NCBI RefSeq assembly: GCF_007997015.1
Contig: NZ_VOSM01000009.1
Coordinates: forward strand, 124,001 to 188,000
Length of the DNA: 64,000 nt
DNA from: Lujinxingia vulgaris
Lineage (GTDB): Bacteria > Myxococcota_A > Bradymonadia > Bradymonadales > Bradymonadaceae
Direction of reading: 5' to 3'
Positions 1 to 11,479 of this stretch are shown piece after piece (position 1 is the first letter of the stretch; each line of letters begins with the position of its first letter). The translations under genes were made by a program, and so were the position numbers. The notes under the pieces were generated by a model, which saw only the letters and a program-made list of their open reading frames with translations, was not told where the DNA came from and searched no databases.

Positions 1-242
1 TCGGAGACGCCTTCGACCATGTTGGCGACCAGGCTGCGCACAAGGCCCTGGAAGCTGCGGGCGGTGCGGCCCTCATCGCGACGCGAGATGATGATCTCAC
101 CATCTTCGATCTTCACTTCCACTTCCTGGCTGAGCTCACGGCTCAACTCGCCCTTGGGGCCTTTGACCAGGATCGTGTGACCGTCGAGTTTGACGTCGAC
201 TTTCTCCGGGATGGTTACCGGCTGTTTACCAATTCGACTCAT
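1..242 (-). CDS. rplF: 50S ribosomal protein L6, N-terminal part
   Basis: L6 is a large-subunit protein near the GTPase-associated region and binds 23S rRNA. The visible 80 residues begin MSRIGKQPVTIPEKVDVKLD and continue with the GHTILVKGPKGELSRELS stretch typical of the first L6 domain. The rest of the gene lies outside the window, so it is cut by the edge and not broken. It follows rpsH by 23 bases on the same strand, which is the normal spc-operon order. The ATG at 242 fits the family start. Confidence 0.95.
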   Translation of the reverse strand, partial: MSRIGKQPVTIPEKVDVKLDGHTILVKGPKGELSRELSQEVEVKIEDGEIIISRRDEGRTARSFQGLVRSLVANMVEGVS

Positions 243-265
243 TTTATTCTCCCGAGGTCAAAGGC

Positions 266-667
266 TCAGTAAACGGTGCAGAGCAGCTCACCGCCGACCT
301 TGGCCGCGCGGGCGTCGGCGTCGGAGAGCACACCACGCGAGGTGGAGAGCACCGCCAGGCCGAGGCCATTGAGCACGCTGGGGATTTCACCGACACCGAC
401 GTAGACGCGGCGAGAGGGCTTGCTCACTCGCTTAAGCGAGCGAATCATGCCGACTTCATCCTTGTCGTAGCGAAGCGTGACGACGAGCTTGCCCTGGGGG
501 CCCTCATCGAGGCGCTCCACGCCGCCGACGTAGCCGCGATCGGCCAGGATCTGGATGACCGCGTACTTCAGGTTGCTGGCGGGCATCTCCACCGTGGCGT
601 GACCGGCCTGCTGGCCGTTACGAATACGGGTGAGCATATCCGCTACCGGATCTTGCACCACTCCCAT
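266..667 (-). CDS. rpsH: 30S ribosomal protein S8
   Basis: S8 is a primary 16S rRNA binder of the small subunit and, in other bacteria, the translational repressor of the spc operon. The 133-residue product starts MGVVQDPVADMLTRIRNGQQ, the classic S8 N-terminus, and ends with the conserved STSRGVLSDADARAAKVGGE region. An upstream ATG would add 12 residues, but the ATG at 667 has an AAGGAG Shine-Dalgarno seven bases away, so I chose it. It lies between rpsN and rplF. Confidence 0.97.
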   Translation of the reverse strand: MGVVQDPVADMLTRIRNGQQAGHATVEMPASNLKYAVIQILADRGYVGGVERLDEGPQGKLVVTLRYDKDEVGMIRSLKRVSKPSRRVYVGVGEIPSVLNGLGLAVLSTSRGVLSDADARAAKVGGELLCTVY

Positions 668-824
668 GATCACTCCTTGTTCGGTCCGGTTCCTCTCGCT
701 CACAGGGTTGCAGGCTTAGTGGAAGCCCGCAGACGCGGTGAGGATGAGAGGCCTTTACCGAAGTGTGCGGCGAGGTTGAAGCGACCACCTTTGGCCGAAT
801 CCCTCGTCGCGAGTTCTGGTTAAC

Positions 825-1010
825 TTACCAACTGGCCTTCGTCACACCCGGGAGCTCGCCGCGCAGGGCAAGTTCACGGAAGCAAATCCGGCACATGTCG
901 AACTTACGAAGGTACGCCCGTGAGCGACCGCAGCGGGGGCAGCGGTTGTACTCGCGCACGGCGAACTTCGCCTTCTTCTTCGATTTTTCTACAAGAGCTT
1001 TGCGTGCCAC
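825..1010 (-). CDS. rpsN: 30S ribosomal protein S14, zinc-binding short type
   Basis: S14 helps assemble the head of the small subunit. This is the 61-residue zinc form: it carries C24-x2-C27 and C40-x2-C43 (contexts RCPRCGR and DMCRICFRE), which bind one zinc ion in the family. The long zinc-free form is about 100 residues. It sits between rplE and rpsH as usual. Zinc-type S14 genes are sometimes paired elsewhere with a zinc-independent copy for zinc starvation; none is visible in this window. Confidence 0.97.
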   Translation of the reverse strand: MARKALVEKSKKKAKFAVREYNRCPRCGRSRAYLRKFDMCRICFRELALRGELPGVTKASW

Positions 1011-1085
1011 ACGTATCTCCGCGTGTCGGGCCGAACCAAACGATTGGGAGCGCGCGGCCTCGGCCGGCCAACGCGCTCACAGTGC

Positions 1086-1625
1086 TTACTTGCGGAAGGG
1101 CATGCCCAGCTTGCGCAGCAGAGCCAGGCCCACTTCGTCGTTCTCCGCGCTGGTGACGATCGTGATGTTCATCCCGCGGATCTTGTCGACCTTATCGTAG
1201 TCGATTTCCGGGAAGATGATCTGCTCACGCACACCGAGCGAGTAGTTTCCGTGGCCGTCGAACGACTTGGGGCTGATGCCCTTGAAGTCGCGAACACGGG
1301 GAAGCGCAACGTAGATCAGGCGCTCAAGAAATTCCCACATACGCTCACCGCGCAGGGTGACTTTGACGCCGATCGGCATCCCTTCGCGCAGCTTGAAGGT
1401 CGCAATGGAGCGACGAGCGCGAGCGACGACGGGCTTCTGGCCGGTGATGATGGCCATCTCGGCGGCGGCACCTTCGATGATCTTGGAGTTCTGGACGGCT
1501 TCGCCCAGGCCCATGTTCACCGAGACTTTCTTGATGCGCGGAACCCTCATCGGGTTGGAGAAGGTGTGCTCCTCCATCAGCGCGGGGACGATCTCATTAC
1601 GGTACTTCTGTTCCAAAAACGCCAT
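1086..1625 (-). CDS. rplE: 50S ribosomal protein L5
   Basis: L5 binds 5S rRNA and contacts the P-site tRNA from the central protuberance. The 179-residue product has the standard L5 length. Hallmarks are [20 protein letters not shown] near the N-terminus and the [20 protein letters not shown] segment near the C-terminus. An upstream in-frame ATG would add 12 residues not found in the family, so I used the ATG at 1625 (MAFLEQKY). It is flanked by rplX and rpsN. Confidence 0.97.
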   Translation of the reverse strand: MAFLEQKYRNEIVPALMEEHTFSNPMRVPRIKKVSVNMGLGEAVQNSKIIEGAAAEMAIITGQKPVVARARRSIATFKLREGMPIGVKVTLRGERMWEFLERLIYVALPRVRDFKGISPKSFDGHGNYSLGVREQIIFPEIDYDKVDKIRGMNITIVTSAENDEVGLALLRKLGMPFRK

Positions 1626-1859
1626 TTTGGGTTCTCCATCGCTGGCAGGTTTCTGTACCACCAGCCTAAAACGGTTTTCTCACCCGGGGAGCAAGCGCAG
1701 AAGCGCTTGAAGAGCCCCGGAGGTTGGCGCCTCACACAAAAAAGACGATGAAGACGATCTTCATCGCCGTACAGAGGGCGCCCTACTTAACGAACGCGCC
1801 CGGATGTGTCAAGCGCAACGAGCGCCCCCGGATCTCGGGGACGCTCGCTGTGAAAGATC

Positions 1860-2240
1860 TTACTCGAAGACTTCTTCGGTCTTGGTGCTGTAGCGCACCT
1901 TCTTGACCTGGGCGCCTTCGTCACCGCCGAAGCTGGCGACAGCGTCGCGCTTGGTGGTGAAGAGCTCACCGTCCTTGCCACGCCAGCGAGCGCTGGTGCG
2001 AATCGCACCGCCCTTCTTCTCGCTGTAGAGCGCGACGTTGGAGGCGTCGATCCAGTTTTCGATGTCAATGCGCGCGCCAGCTTCCCCTGTGATGGGGTTG
2101 GGCTTGCGGTGCTTGACCATCATGTTGCGGCGAGCCACCTTCACCTTGCCGTTCTTGCGATCGACAGCGATCACTTCGCCGGTAAGCGAGCGATCCTTTC
2201 CGGTGAGGATGATCACCTTATCGTTTTTCTTTACCTGCAT
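1860..2240 (-). CDS. rplX: 50S ribosomal protein L24
   Basis: L24 is an assembly-initiator protein that binds the 5' end of 23S rRNA. The N-terminus MQVKKNDKVIILTGKDRSLTG is a KOW motif, followed by the conserved HRKPNPITGEAGARIDIE-like region. At 126 residues it is about 20 longer than the common 103-105. The extra length is a C-terminal extension after the VKKVRYSTKTEE region and an inserted charged stretch. A 234-base gap separates it from rplE. Confidence 0.95.
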   Translation of the reverse strand: MQVKKNDKVIILTGKDRSLTGEVIAVDRKNGKVKVARRNMMVKHRKPNPITGEAGARIDIENWIDASNVALYSEKKGGAIRTSARWRGKDGELFTTKRDAVASFGGDEGAQVKKVRYSTKTEEVFE

Positions 2241-2284
2241 CTCAATCTCCCTCTTCCCGCGCCGGGACGCCGGCTGGCAACCCT

Positions 2285-2653
2285 TCAGAGGACTTCGGGC
2301 GCCAGGCTGACGATGCGCATGTATTCGCGGGCGCGCAGCTCGCGGGCCACCGGCCCAAAGATACGAGTGCCCACCGGCTGATTCTGGTTATCGATGATGA
2401 CCGCCGCGTTGTCGTCGAAGCGGATGTAAGTGCCGTCGGGACGTGCGATCTCTTTCTTGGTACGCACGACGACAGCGCGCTTGACGTCGCCCTTCTTCAC
2501 TTTGGAATTGGGCAGCGCTTCTTTGACCGACACGATGATGGTGTCGCCGATCGAAGCGTAGCGACGCTTGGAGCCGCCCAGCACTTTGATGCACTGGACT
2601 TCACGCGCGCCGGAGTTGTCCGCGACGCCGAGTCGGGTTTGCATTTGAATCAT
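2285..2653 (-). CDS. rplN: 50S ribosomal protein L14
   Basis: L14 lies at the subunit interface and forms bridges with 16S rRNA. The 122-residue product has the usual length and the diagnostic [19 protein letters not shown] start, [13 protein letters not shown], and the C-terminal [23 protein letters not shown] region. It is located between rpsQ and rplX on the same strand, as in the standard spc order. Confidence 0.98.
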   Translation of the reverse strand: MIQMQTRLGVADNSGAREVQCIKVLGGSKRRYASIGDTIIVSVKEALPNSKVKKGDVKRAVVVRTKKEIARPDGTYIRFDDNAAVIIDNQNQPVGTRIFGPVARELRAREYMRIVSLAPEVL

Positions 2654-2746
2654 GACCTACCTCGTCCGTCGAGGCCGCGCCTGGCCCTCGCACAGTGTGT
2701 GAGAGGGCCGGGTTGGCGGCGCTCAATAGAGTACTCCCTGGGGGGA

Positions 2747-3028
2747 TTAGACCGCCGGGGCGCGCTCGATGATTTGCTTAACTCGCCAGCGCTTGTGGCG
2801 CGACATGGGACGAGTCTCTTCAATGAGGACCTTGTCGCCGATGCCACAGTCATTGGTCTCATCATGCACTTTGTACTTGAGACGCTCTTTGACGTACTTC
2901 TTGTACTTGGGGTGCATGTAGCGACGAATGACGGCGACGACGACCGTCTTATCCATCTGGTTGCTTACGACGTGACCGACGCGCGTTTTGCGCTGGCCGC
3001 GTTCGGTTGCCTGCTGTTCCGCTTCCAT
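2747..3028 (-). CDS. rpsQ: 30S ribosomal protein S17
   Basis: S17 is an early-assembling 16S rRNA binder with an OB fold. The 93-residue product has the conserved [18 protein letters not shown] strand pair, YMHPKYKKY, the [19 protein letters not shown] segment and a short acidic and polar N-terminal extension ([12 protein letters not shown]). It sits between rpmC and rplN in the expected order. Confidence 0.97.
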   Translation of the reverse strand: MEAEQQATERGQRKTRVGHVVSNQMDKTVVVAVIRRYMHPKYKKYVKERLKYKVHDETNDCGIGDKVLIEETRPMSRHKRWRVKQIIERAPAV

Positions 3029-3065
3029 TTCTTGCTCCTAAACTTGGTACGCGTCGACGACGCGA

Positions 3066-3254
3066 TCAGCCCTGACGCTCACGAAGGAGAGTCTCAACCC
3101 GGGCGATGTCGCGACGCGTCTGGCGCAGCTGGCTGGTCTGCTGGAGCTGACCGGTGTAGTGCTTCAGACGCATACGGAAGAGGTCATCGCGAAGCTGACC
3201 GGCCAGTTCACGCAGTTCCTGTTCGTTCTTTTCACGCAGTTCTGCGGATTTCAT
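3066..3254 (-). CDS. rpmC: 50S ribosomal protein L29
   Basis: L29 surrounds the nascent-peptide exit tunnel and helps form the docking site for trigger factor and SRP. The 62-residue two-helix product has the normal length, with [20 protein letters not shown] at the start and the [16 protein letters not shown] helix at the end. Its start overlaps the rplP stop by four bases (ATGA), so the two are probably translationally coupled. Confidence 0.97.
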   Translation of the reverse strand: MKSAELREKNEQELRELAGQLRDDLFRMRLKHYTGQLQQTSQLRQTRRDIARVETLLRERQG

Positions 3255-3667
3255 AGCACTTCTCCTCGCACGACGAACTTGGTCTTGATCGGGAGCTTGT
3301 GACCGGCCAGGCGGAACGCCTCTTTGGCCATGTCAGCAGGCACACCGTCCATTTCGTAGAGGACTCGGCCCGGTTTGACGAGCGAGACCCACATCTCAGG
3401 CGAGCCTTTACCTTTACCCATTCGGGTCTCGGCGGGCTTGCGGGTGATGGAGCGGTCGGGGAAGACGCGGATCCAGATTTTCCCACCACGGCGAATGTGA
3501 CGGGTCATGGCGATACGCGCCGCCTCGATCTGACGGGCGGTCAGACGGCCGGGCTCCAGGGCGATCATGCCGTACTCGCCGAACGAGACGGTGCTGCCGC
3601 GGTAGGCCTTGCCTTTGGTACGCCCTTTGTGTGGCTTACGCCACCGGACGCGCTTGGGACTAAGCAT
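3251..3667 (-). CDS. rplP: 50S ribosomal protein L16
   Basis: L16 organises the A-site tRNA binding region of the 50S subunit. The 138-residue product begins [19 protein letters not shown] and contains [20 protein letters not shown] and the conserved [20 protein letters not shown] loop region. Length and motifs are canonical. It sits between rpsC and rpmC with a four-base overlap into rpmC. Confidence 0.98.
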   Translation of the reverse strand: MLSPKRVRWRKPHKGRTKGKAYRGSTVSFGEYGMIALEPGRLTARQIEAARIAMTRHIRRGGKIWIRVFPDRSITRKPAETRMGKGKGSPEMWVSLVKPGRVLYEMDGVPADMAKEAFRLAGHKLPIKTKFVVRGEVL

Positions 3668-3733
3668 TGTAGGACTCCTTGATATCCATCTATGGCGTCG
3701 GACCGCCCTGTTTAAGGGCGGTCCAGTGACGCA

Positions 3734-4363
3734 TCAGCGTTCGAGAACTTCGCCTTTGTAGATCCACACTTTGATACCGATGATACCGTAGGTGGTCTTG
3801 GCTTCGGCGGTGCCGTAATCGATATCGGCGCGCAGGGTGTGAAGCGGGACCTGACCTTCGAGGTACCACTCACGGCGACCCATCTCCGCGCCGCCCAGGC
3901 GACCGGCGGCGTTGACGCGGATGCCCTTGGCACCGAACTTCATCGTGGTCTGCACGGCCTTCTTCATCGCGCGGCGGAAGCTGACACGACGCTCCAGCTG
4001 CTGGGCGATGGATTCGGCGACGAGCTTGGAATCGAGCTCGGCCTTACGGACTTCCTGAATGTTGACGAAGACTTCGCCTTCGGTCTTCTTCTGAAGTTCG
4101 TTTTTAAGGCCTTCGATACCGGCGCCACGCTTACCGATAAGGATACCGGGCTTGGCGGAGTGGATGGTCACCTTGACCTTGTTGGCCAGGCGCTCAATGT
4201 CCACCGAGCTGATGCCGGTCGAGCCGAGGTTTTTGTTGATGTAGTTTTTGATCGCGAGATCTTCGTGGAGCCACTTGGCGTAGTTCTTCTCCTCGTACCA
4301 CTTGGAGCTCCAGGGGCGAATGATCCCCAACCGAAATCCCGTAGGATGTACTTTTTGACCCAA
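3734..4363 (-). CDS. rpsC: 30S ribosomal protein S3
   Basis: S3 forms part of the mRNA entry channel and its helicase. The 209-residue product starts [20 protein letters not shown]. It has the KH-domain core [20 protein letters not shown] and the C-terminal domain motif [20 protein letters not shown]. Length is in the normal range. It is preceded by rplV and followed by rplP after a 66-base gap. Confidence 0.98.
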   Translation of the reverse strand: MGQKVHPTGFRLGIIRPWSSKWYEEKNYAKWLHEDLAIKNYINKNLGSTGISSVDIERLANKVKVTIHSAKPGILIGKRGAGIEGLKNELQKKTEGEVFVNIQEVRKAELDSKLVAESIAQQLERRVSFRRAMKKAVQTTMKFGAKGIRVNAAGRLGGAEMGRREWYLEGQVPLHTLRADIDYGTAEAKTTYGIIGIKVWIYKGEVLER

Positions 4364-4401
4364 AATCGACCTCCTGAGACCGTGTGGGACCTGGCGACGC
4401 G

Positions 4402-4770
4402 TTAGACGCGGGGCTGCAGGACCACGGTGATTTGACTGGTTCGCTTGTTGATCCGGGTCGCTCGACCCTGAGCGCGCGGCATGAAGCGGCGCAGCGTGGG
4501 GCCTTCGTTGACGTAGGCCTGAGCGACGTACAGATCGTCGGTGTCCCAGTCGAGCTGTTCGCTGTTCATCACATTGTGAATCGCCGACTCAATGAGGTTG
4601 GCGACCAGCGGGGCGGCCTTCTTGGGCGTGAATTGCAAGATCTGCAGCGCCTCTTCGACCGGCCGGTTACGGACCAGGTCGACGACGATGCGCGCCTTGC
4701 GCGGCGCGATGCGAATGTTCTGTGCGGACGCCTGGTTCGCACGATGCGTCTTTTGTTTTGGTTTGCTCAT
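4402..4770 (-). CDS. rplV: 50S ribosomal protein L22
   Basis: L22 lines the peptide exit tunnel. The 122-residue product has the [20 protein letters not shown] helix, the [16 protein letters not shown] region and the tunnel-loop sequence ending [20 protein letters not shown]. The loop residues look ordinary, with no macrolide-resistance-type insertion. It lies between rpsS and rpsC as usual. Confidence 0.97.
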   Translation of the reverse strand: MSKPKQKTHRANQASAQNIRIAPRKARIVVDLVRNRPVEEALQILQFTPKKAAPLVANLIESAIHNVMNSEQLDWDTDDLYVAQAYVNEGPTLRRFMPRAQGRATRINKRTSQITVVLQPRV

Positions 4771-4906
4771 GGCAAAAACTCAACTCGATGAGCCGCCGCC
4801 TGTGCCCTTGAGAGCGGGCAGCGGTCGACGGGAAACTTTGATCTCGTGACGGGGAAGCGCGTCTTAGAGAGGGCCGAGGCGGAGAGACTCCGCCGCGGCG
4901 ACCCGC

Positions 4907-5188
4907 TTAGCGACGACCCTTGGCTTTGCGATCGGCGGCGTGCCCGTAGAAGGTACGGGTAGGCGCGAACTCACCGAGCTTATGCCCGACCATATTCTCG
5001 GTCACGAACACGGGGACAAACTCTTTGCCGTTGTGGACGGCAAAAGTCAAGCCGATGAACTCGGGCACGATCATGGAGCGGCGGCTCCAGGTTTTGATCG
5101 CACGGCGGTCGCTGGTTTCACGAGCGCGGGTGACTTTACGCTGAAGCCCGGTGTCGACAAAGGGCCCTTTTTTGACTGAACGTGGCAC
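4907..5188 (-). CDS. rpsS: 30S ribosomal protein S19
   Basis: S19 forms a complex with S13 in the head of the small subunit. The 93-residue product begins [19 protein letters not shown] and contains [20 protein letters not shown] and the [20 protein letters not shown] segment, all diagnostic. It is located between rplB and rplV in the S10-operon order. Confidence 0.98.
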   Translation of the reverse strand: MPRSVKKGPFVDTGLQRKVTRARETSDRRAIKTWSRRSMIVPEFIGLTFAVHNGKEFVPVFVTENMVGHKLGEFAPTRTFYGHAADRKAKGRR

Positions 5189-5257
5189 GATCTATCTCCT
5201 TGGCGCAGTGTGTGCCCGACCGGCCGGCGAGTGACTCGCCGGCGTGGGGCGAGCGGT

Positions 5258-6091
5258 TTACTTGCGCGACTTACGACGCTTGACGATGAACTTGTCGGTG
5301 CGCTTGTTGCTGCGCGTCTTCTTACCCTTGGTCTTCTGGCCCCAGGGGGTCACCGGGTGGCGACCACCGGAGGTGCGGCCTTCACCACCACCGTGGGGGT
5401 GGTCGACCGGGTTCATGGCGACGCCACGAACCGAGGGACGGAAGCCCTTCCAGCGGGTGCGACCGGCCTTACCGAGCGAGGTGTTCTCGTGCTCGCGGTT
5501 GGAGACCGCGCCCACGGTGGCCCGGCAGGTCATCAGGACCTGGCGGATCTCGCCGGAGGGAAGACGCAGAAGCGCGTACTTGCCTTCTTTGGCCATCAGC
5601 TGGGCCCAGGTGCCCGCGGAGCGAGCCATCTGGCCACCCTTGCCCGGGCGCAGTTCCACGTTGTGGATGACCGTACCGGTGGGGATGTAGCGCAGACGCA
5701 GGGAGTTGCCGGGCTTGATGTCGGCATGCGCGCTGGAGACGACCGTGTCACCGACCGCAAGCTTCTGCGGGGCGATGATGTAGGCCTTCTCACCGTCAGC
5801 GTAGTGGAGCAGCGCCAGGTAGGCGGTGCGGTTGGGATCGTACTCGATCGCGGCGACTTTCGCCGGCACACCGGTCTTGGTGCGCTTGAAGTCAACCTGA
5901 CGGTAGCGGCGCTTGTGGCCGCCGCCGCGGTGGCGGACCGTCATGTGACCGGACTGATTACGGCCGCCGGAGCGGGTAATCTTCTCGGTGAGTGCCTTCT
6001 CAGGCTTGCTCTTGGTGATCACTTCTTTGGAATCCGGAAGACGCAGGAAGCGCCGTCCCGGAGACGTGGGGTTAAACTCTTTCATGGCCAT
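5258..6091 (-). CDS. rplB: 50S ribosomal protein L2
   Basis: L2 is a universally conserved protein required for subunit association and the peptidyl-transferase centre. The 277-residue product has the [18 protein letters not shown] segment, [10 protein letters not shown], and the C-terminal [20 protein letters not shown] motif with the key histidine. Length matches the family. It follows rplW by 73 bases. Confidence 0.98.
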   Translation of the reverse strand: MAMKEFNPTSPGRRFLRLPDSKEVITKSKPEKALTEKITRSGGRNQSGHMTVRHRGGGHKRRYRQVDFKRTKTGVPAKVAAIEYDPNRTAYLALLHYADGEKAYIIAPQKLAVGDTVVSSAHADIKPGNSLRLRYIPTGTVIHNVELRPGKGGQMARSAGTWAQLMAKEGKYALLRLPSGEIRQVLMTCRATVGAVSNREHENTSLGKAGRTRWKGFRPSVRGVAMNPVDHPHGGGEGRTSGGRHPVTPWGQKTKGKKTRSNKRTDKFIVKRRKSRK

Positions 6092-6164
6092 CGTTATACC
6101 TGCCTTCTAAAACGCGATTGCGATATCCTGGCAATTGGACTCAAAGCAACGGGTCGGGGGTCGA

Positions 6165-6476
6165 TTAGACCTCACCGCCGGCTTCGGTCCCCTCGAGCGC
6201 GTACAGGTCGATGGTCTGACCGTCGGCTACCGTCACGATCGCCTTTTTGAAGGCGGCGCGGCGTCCGAGGCTTCGTCCCACACGCTTGGGCTTGCTGGGC
6301 ATCACCAGAGTGTTGACCTTGACAACGTCGACGCCGAAGATTTTCTCGACGGCCTGGCGAATCTGGTACTTGTTCGCTTTGCGGTCGACGCGGAACACGT
6401 ACTGGTTGTGTTCAGCCAGCTGGGTGGTCTTCTCGGTGAGCGCCGGGCGAATGATGATGTCGTAGAGGTTGGTCAT
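6165..6476 (-). CDS. rplW: 50S ribosomal protein L23
   Basis: L23 sits at the tunnel exit and docks SRP and trigger factor. The 103-residue product has the DIIIRPALTEKTTQLAEHNQ start and the KANKYQIRQAVEKIFGVDVV helix typical of L23. The start overlaps the rplD stop by four bases, indicating coupling. An S10-type order continues into rplB. Confidence 0.97.
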   Translation of the reverse strand: MTNLYDIIIRPALTEKTTQLAEHNQYVFRVDRKANKYQIRQAVEKIFGVDVVKVNTLVMPSKPKRVGRSLGRRAAFKKAIVTVADGQTIDLYALEGTEAGGEV

Positions 6477-7123
6477 GACTGCAATGCCTCCTGGAGTTGC
6501 TCGACGGCGCTGCGCGAGAGAATCACGTAGTCATAACGCAGGATATCCTCAACGTTGAGGCCCTCAACAGCCAGGTACTTGGCTTCCTTGAGGTTGCGCA
6601 CCGACAGGCGAAGATTATCGTTGTGGGTGACCGAGTTATCGCCTTCATTGCGCGAGGTCACATCGACAACCAGGGCGCGGGGCGCTTCCAGGTTGCTCAA
6701 CGTCTCGATGGCGAGCTTGGTCTTGATCTGGGGGAGTTCCCAGTTGTCCACGACTTTGAGCTGCCCCTTACCCAACTTCATGCTGAGCGCGGAGCAGAGG
6801 GCGGCGCGACGCTTCTTCTTGGGCATCGCGTAGCCGTAGTCACGGGGCTGGGGGCCGAAGACGGTGCCACCGCCGACCCAGTGGGGCGCGCGGGTGGTAC
6901 CCTGGCGGGCGCGGCCGGTGCCTTTCTGGCGCCAGGGCTTGCGACCACCGCCGCGGACCTGGCCGCGGGTCTTGGTCTGGTGGGTGCCGGCACGGCGCTT
7001 GGCACGCTGCCAGTTGACCACTTCCCAGAACAAATGCTCACGAACCGGAACACCGAACACGCTCTCAGCGAGCTCGATCTCTCCGGTCGCCTTGTTCTTC
7101 AAATCGACGACTTCAATTTTCAT
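6473..7123 (-). CDS. rplD: 50S ribosomal protein L4
   Basis: L4 reaches into the exit tunnel and, in E. coli, also represses the S10 operon. The 216-residue product has the extended loop [33 protein letters not shown] and the [17 protein letters not shown] helix. It covers only L4 and is not fused to L3. It is directly preceded by rpsJ with a 163-base gap, too short for the rplC gene that normally stands here. Confidence 0.97.
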   Translation of the reverse strand: MKIEVVDLKNKATGEIELAESVFGVPVREHLFWEVVNWQRAKRRAGTHQTKTRGQVRGGGRKPWRQKGTGRARQGTTRAPHWVGGGTVFGPQPRDYGYAMPKKKRRAALCSALSMKLGKGQLKVVDNWELPQIKTKLAIETLSNLEAPRALVVDVTSRNEGDNSVTHNDNLRLSVRNLKEAKYLAVEGLNVEDILRYDYVILSRSAVEQLQEALQS

Positions 7124-7286
7124 AACTTCTCCTGCGCCGCCCTGACTAAGGCTCGGACGGGCGAAAGAGTGGGTCCATGGTCGCCCGCCCCGCCCTGCTC
7201 ACAACGAGCGAAGGGAGGTTCAGGAGACCGGCTTTAGTACAAGATCGCGTTAAGGCGGACCTGCCGAGGCCCACCCAAAGGCGCGA

Positions 7287-7595
7287 TCAGGTCTTGATTT
7301 CGACGTCCACGCCCGCAGCGAGATCCAGGCGCATCAGAGCGTCGAGCGTCTGCTGCGTCGGATCGAGGATGTCGAGAAGGCGCTTGTGGGTGCGCATCTC
7401 GAACTGCTCGCGAGACTTTTTGTCGATGAAGGGGCTACGCAGGACCGTCCAGCGGTTGATGCGCGTGGGAAGGGGTATGGGCCCCGCAACGCGCGCACCG
7501 GTGCGCTTAGCCGTCTCTACGATGTCGGCAGCCGACGCGTCGAGCAGCTTGTGGTCGTACGCCTTCAGCTTGATTCGAATCTTCTCATTCGCCAT
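7287..7595 (-). CDS. rpsJ: 30S ribosomal protein S10
   Basis: S10 is a small-subunit head protein that also acts in antitermination as NusE. The 102-residue product starts [20 protein letters not shown], has [20 protein letters not shown] and ends with the [13 protein letters not shown] strand. A longer frame upstream adds 25 residues unlike the family, so the ATG at 7595 is preferred. A structured RNA element lies about 75 bases upstream of the start. Confidence 0.97.
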   Translation of the reverse strand: MANEKIRIKLKAYDHKLLDASAADIVETAKRTGARVAGPIPLPTRINRWTVLRSPFIDKKSREQFEMRTHKRLLDILDPTQQTLDALMRLDLAAGVDVEIKT

Positions 7596-7670
7596 GTCAC
7601 AAACCTCGTCGACTGACCTGAGGACTTCAGGCCAGAAAGTGCGAAACCCAGCGGTTAGCGCAAAATTCAA

Positions 7671-7726
7671 GGCTCCCTCACCGGCAGCAGCTGCCGTGGG
7701 TCAAGCGGGCTTGACCTGAGGGAACC
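7671..7726 (-). promoter_or_regulatory. Predicted three-way-junction RNA leader upstream of rpsJ
   Basis: Read on the minus strand, the outer arms GGTTCCCTCA and TGAGGGAGCC pair with one wobble. They enclose two adjacent hairpins: GGTCAAG-CCCG-CTTGACC and CGGCAG-CTG-CTGCCG. Only one to three unpaired bases join the three stems. The element lies between the fusA stop and the rpsJ start and is followed by a short U-rich stretch. It could be a ribosomal-protein autoregulatory leader or an attenuator; the ligand is unknown. Confidence 0.55.
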
Positions 7727-7888
7727 AAAAATCCCGTAACACCGCGTCATTGGCGGCGTTTCGGGCCGTCGTAAGCGGTAGTAATCCCCGGCGCCCAGGC
7801 TCAGGGAGTGCGGACCATACAGTAGGGGTGTCAACAGATCAAGGTGGAAATCGCCTTTTGTCCGCACCCCTTGCGGCCCATCGAAGGG

Positions 7889-10030
<2,142 letters not shown>

Positions 10031-10140
10031 GGTCGCCCTGCCTGTGTGAAGGTCGCAGTTGGGATCGCTTATGTCCCCGGTTCTCGGGGGAAGCGAGAGC
10101 AGATGGAGCGGGACTGGAAGGTGGATCATTCCAGCCCGAA

Positions 10141-10215
10141 GGAAAGTAAAACGCGAAGACCCGGTCAGGCCTTATCGGCTCGGAAGGGAGCGATAAGGAC
10201 CTCACCGGGTCTTCG
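10141..10215 (-). terminator. Strong hairpin between rpsG and fusA, attenuator or terminator candidate
   Basis: On the minus strand, arms at 10215-10191 and 10177-10154 form a stem of about 23 base pairs with one mismatch and one bulge. A 13-base loop closes it. A GCGTTTTACTTT stretch follows. It stands inside the 247-base rpsG-fusA gap, so readthrough must occur if fusA is fed from the rpsL promoter. This placement suggests partial termination or an attenuator that sets the ratio of EF-G to S12/S7. Confidence 0.5.
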
Positions 10216-10277
10216 GAGGGCACCGTCCGATGCGCCTGATGGAGCATGTGCGCGTCGGGGGGAGCCCGGCGCGGGTA

Positions 10278-10751
10278 TTACCAGCGGTAGTGCGCGAACG
10301 CGCGGTTGGCCTCGGCCATACGGTGCACGTTCTCTTTGTTACGCACGGCGGTGCCGCGGTTGTTCGACGCGTCGAGGATCTCGTTGGTGAGCTTGTCGAC
10401 CATCGTCTTTTCGTTGCGGGCACGCGCGGCCTGGATCAGCCAGCGGATGGCCAGGGCGGTGCGGCGCTCGGGGCGGACTTCGACGGGCACCTGGTAGGTG
10501 GAACCACCGACGCGGCGCGAGCGAACTTCAACCATCGGACGCAGGTTGTCGATGCTGCGCTTGAAGACGCGGAGGGGATCTTCGCCACCAGTCTTCGACT
10601 CGATGACATCGAGGGTATCGTACATGATGCGTTCGGCGGTGGACTTCTTGCCGTCGCGCATCATGACGTTGACAAACTGGGTGATCAGCTTGTCGTTGAA
10701 CTTGGGATCCGGGAGGATCGGGCGCTTCTGGACCACTCTTCTTCTTGGCAT
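10278..10751 (-). CDS. rpsG: 30S ribosomal protein S7
   Basis: S7 nucleates assembly of the small-subunit head and contacts E-site tRNA. The 157-residue product starts [20 protein letters not shown]. It contains the hairpin region [20 protein letters not shown] and ends with [20 protein letters not shown]. Length is canonical. It is preceded by rpsL and followed by fusA, the str-operon order. Confidence 0.98.
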   Translation of the reverse strand: MPRRRVVQKRPILPDPKFNDKLITQFVNVMMRDGKKSTAERIMYDTLDVIESKTGGEDPLRVFKRSIDNLRPMVEVRSRRVGGSTYQVPVEVRPERRTALAIRWLIQAARARNEKTMVDKLTNEILDASNNRGTAVRNKENVHRMAEANRAFAHYRW

Positions 10752-10842
10752 GACTTAAGCTCTCAATTCGTAGGTGCGAAGGCCCGACACAGGTCGCCAA
10801 AGCGAGCCACCGGGCGAAAAATCGCGAGAAATCCGGGGCGTT

Positions 10843-11214
10843 TTAGCGCGGCTTCTTGGTGCCGTACTTGCTGCGGCCCTGACGGCGGGACTGGACGCCG
10901 ACGGCGTCGAGGGTGCCGCGAACGATGTGGTAGCGCACACCGGGCAAGTCTTTGACACGACCGCCACGGATGAGCACGACACTGTGCTCCTGGAGGTTGT
11001 GTCCCTCACCGGGGATGTAGCTGGTGACTTCCATACCGTTGGTCAGACGAACACGAGCGACCTTACGAAGCGCGGAGTTCGGCTTCTTGGGAGTCGTGGT
11101 GTAGACGCGGGTGCAGACACCACGCTTCTGCGGGCAGCTCTTAAGAGCCGGCGCCGTCGTCTTGGAGACAATCTTTTTGCGACCTTTGCGAACCAGTTGG
11201 TTAATCGTGGGCAT
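10843..11214 (-). CDS. rpsL: 30S ribosomal protein S12
   Basis: S12 sits at the decoding centre and affects accuracy and streptomycin binding. The 123-residue product starts [15 protein letters not shown] and has [17 protein letters not shown] and [18 protein letters not shown]. The lysines where streptomycin-resistance changes arise are unchanged. A start seven residues upstream is possible, but MPTINQL is the family start. It is the first gene of the ribosomal run, about 180 bases downstream of a near-consensus promoter. Confidence 0.98.
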   Translation of the reverse strand: MPTINQLVRKGRKKIVSKTTAPALKSCPQKRGVCTRVYTTTPKKPNSALRKVARVRLTNGMEVTSYIPGEGHNLQEHSVVLIRGGRVKDLPGVRYHIVRGTLDAVGVQSRRQGRSKYGTKKPR

Positions 11215-11402
11215 ACATGTACCTGTTTGTCGCACCTACGAGAGGCGCGTTGCACCATATCGGAGACATCACCGTCTGCGGGGCTGCTTACCCCATCGGA
11301 TGGTGACGGGCAACTTAGAGCGGCGAATTTCGTTTGCGGAAGCCACCGAGGAGCGTGTGGTCGGGCATGACAAAGGCCAGACCGGGGGGCTTCGGACGGC
11401 GG

Positions 11403-11430
11403 ATTATAGAAAGGCGTCTTGCGATGTCAA
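11403..11430 (-). promoter_or_regulatory. Near-consensus sigma70 promoter of the rpsL (str) operon
   Basis: On the minus strand TTGACA (11430-11425) is followed after 16 bases by TATAAT (11408-11403). Both hexamers match the housekeeping consensus. Transcription would begin near 11396 and give a leader of about 180 bases before rpsL. The promoter occupies the short gap between the ribosomal run and the end of the lasso cluster on the same strand. Confidence 0.8.
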
Positions 11431-11479
11431 GCGTGGATCGTTGTGGAGCGGTGATCGAGGATCGCAAGGCATAGAGTGG

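Noticed and set aside
1023-1751. Plus-strand open frames opposite the ribosomal genes
   Set aside because: They are antisense to well-supported ribosomal protein genes and encode no recognisable family.
7596-7888. tuf, rplC or tRNA gene between fusA and rpsJ
   Set aside because: The gap is 293 bases, too short for tuf or rplC, and no cloverleaf was found. It holds the structured leader.
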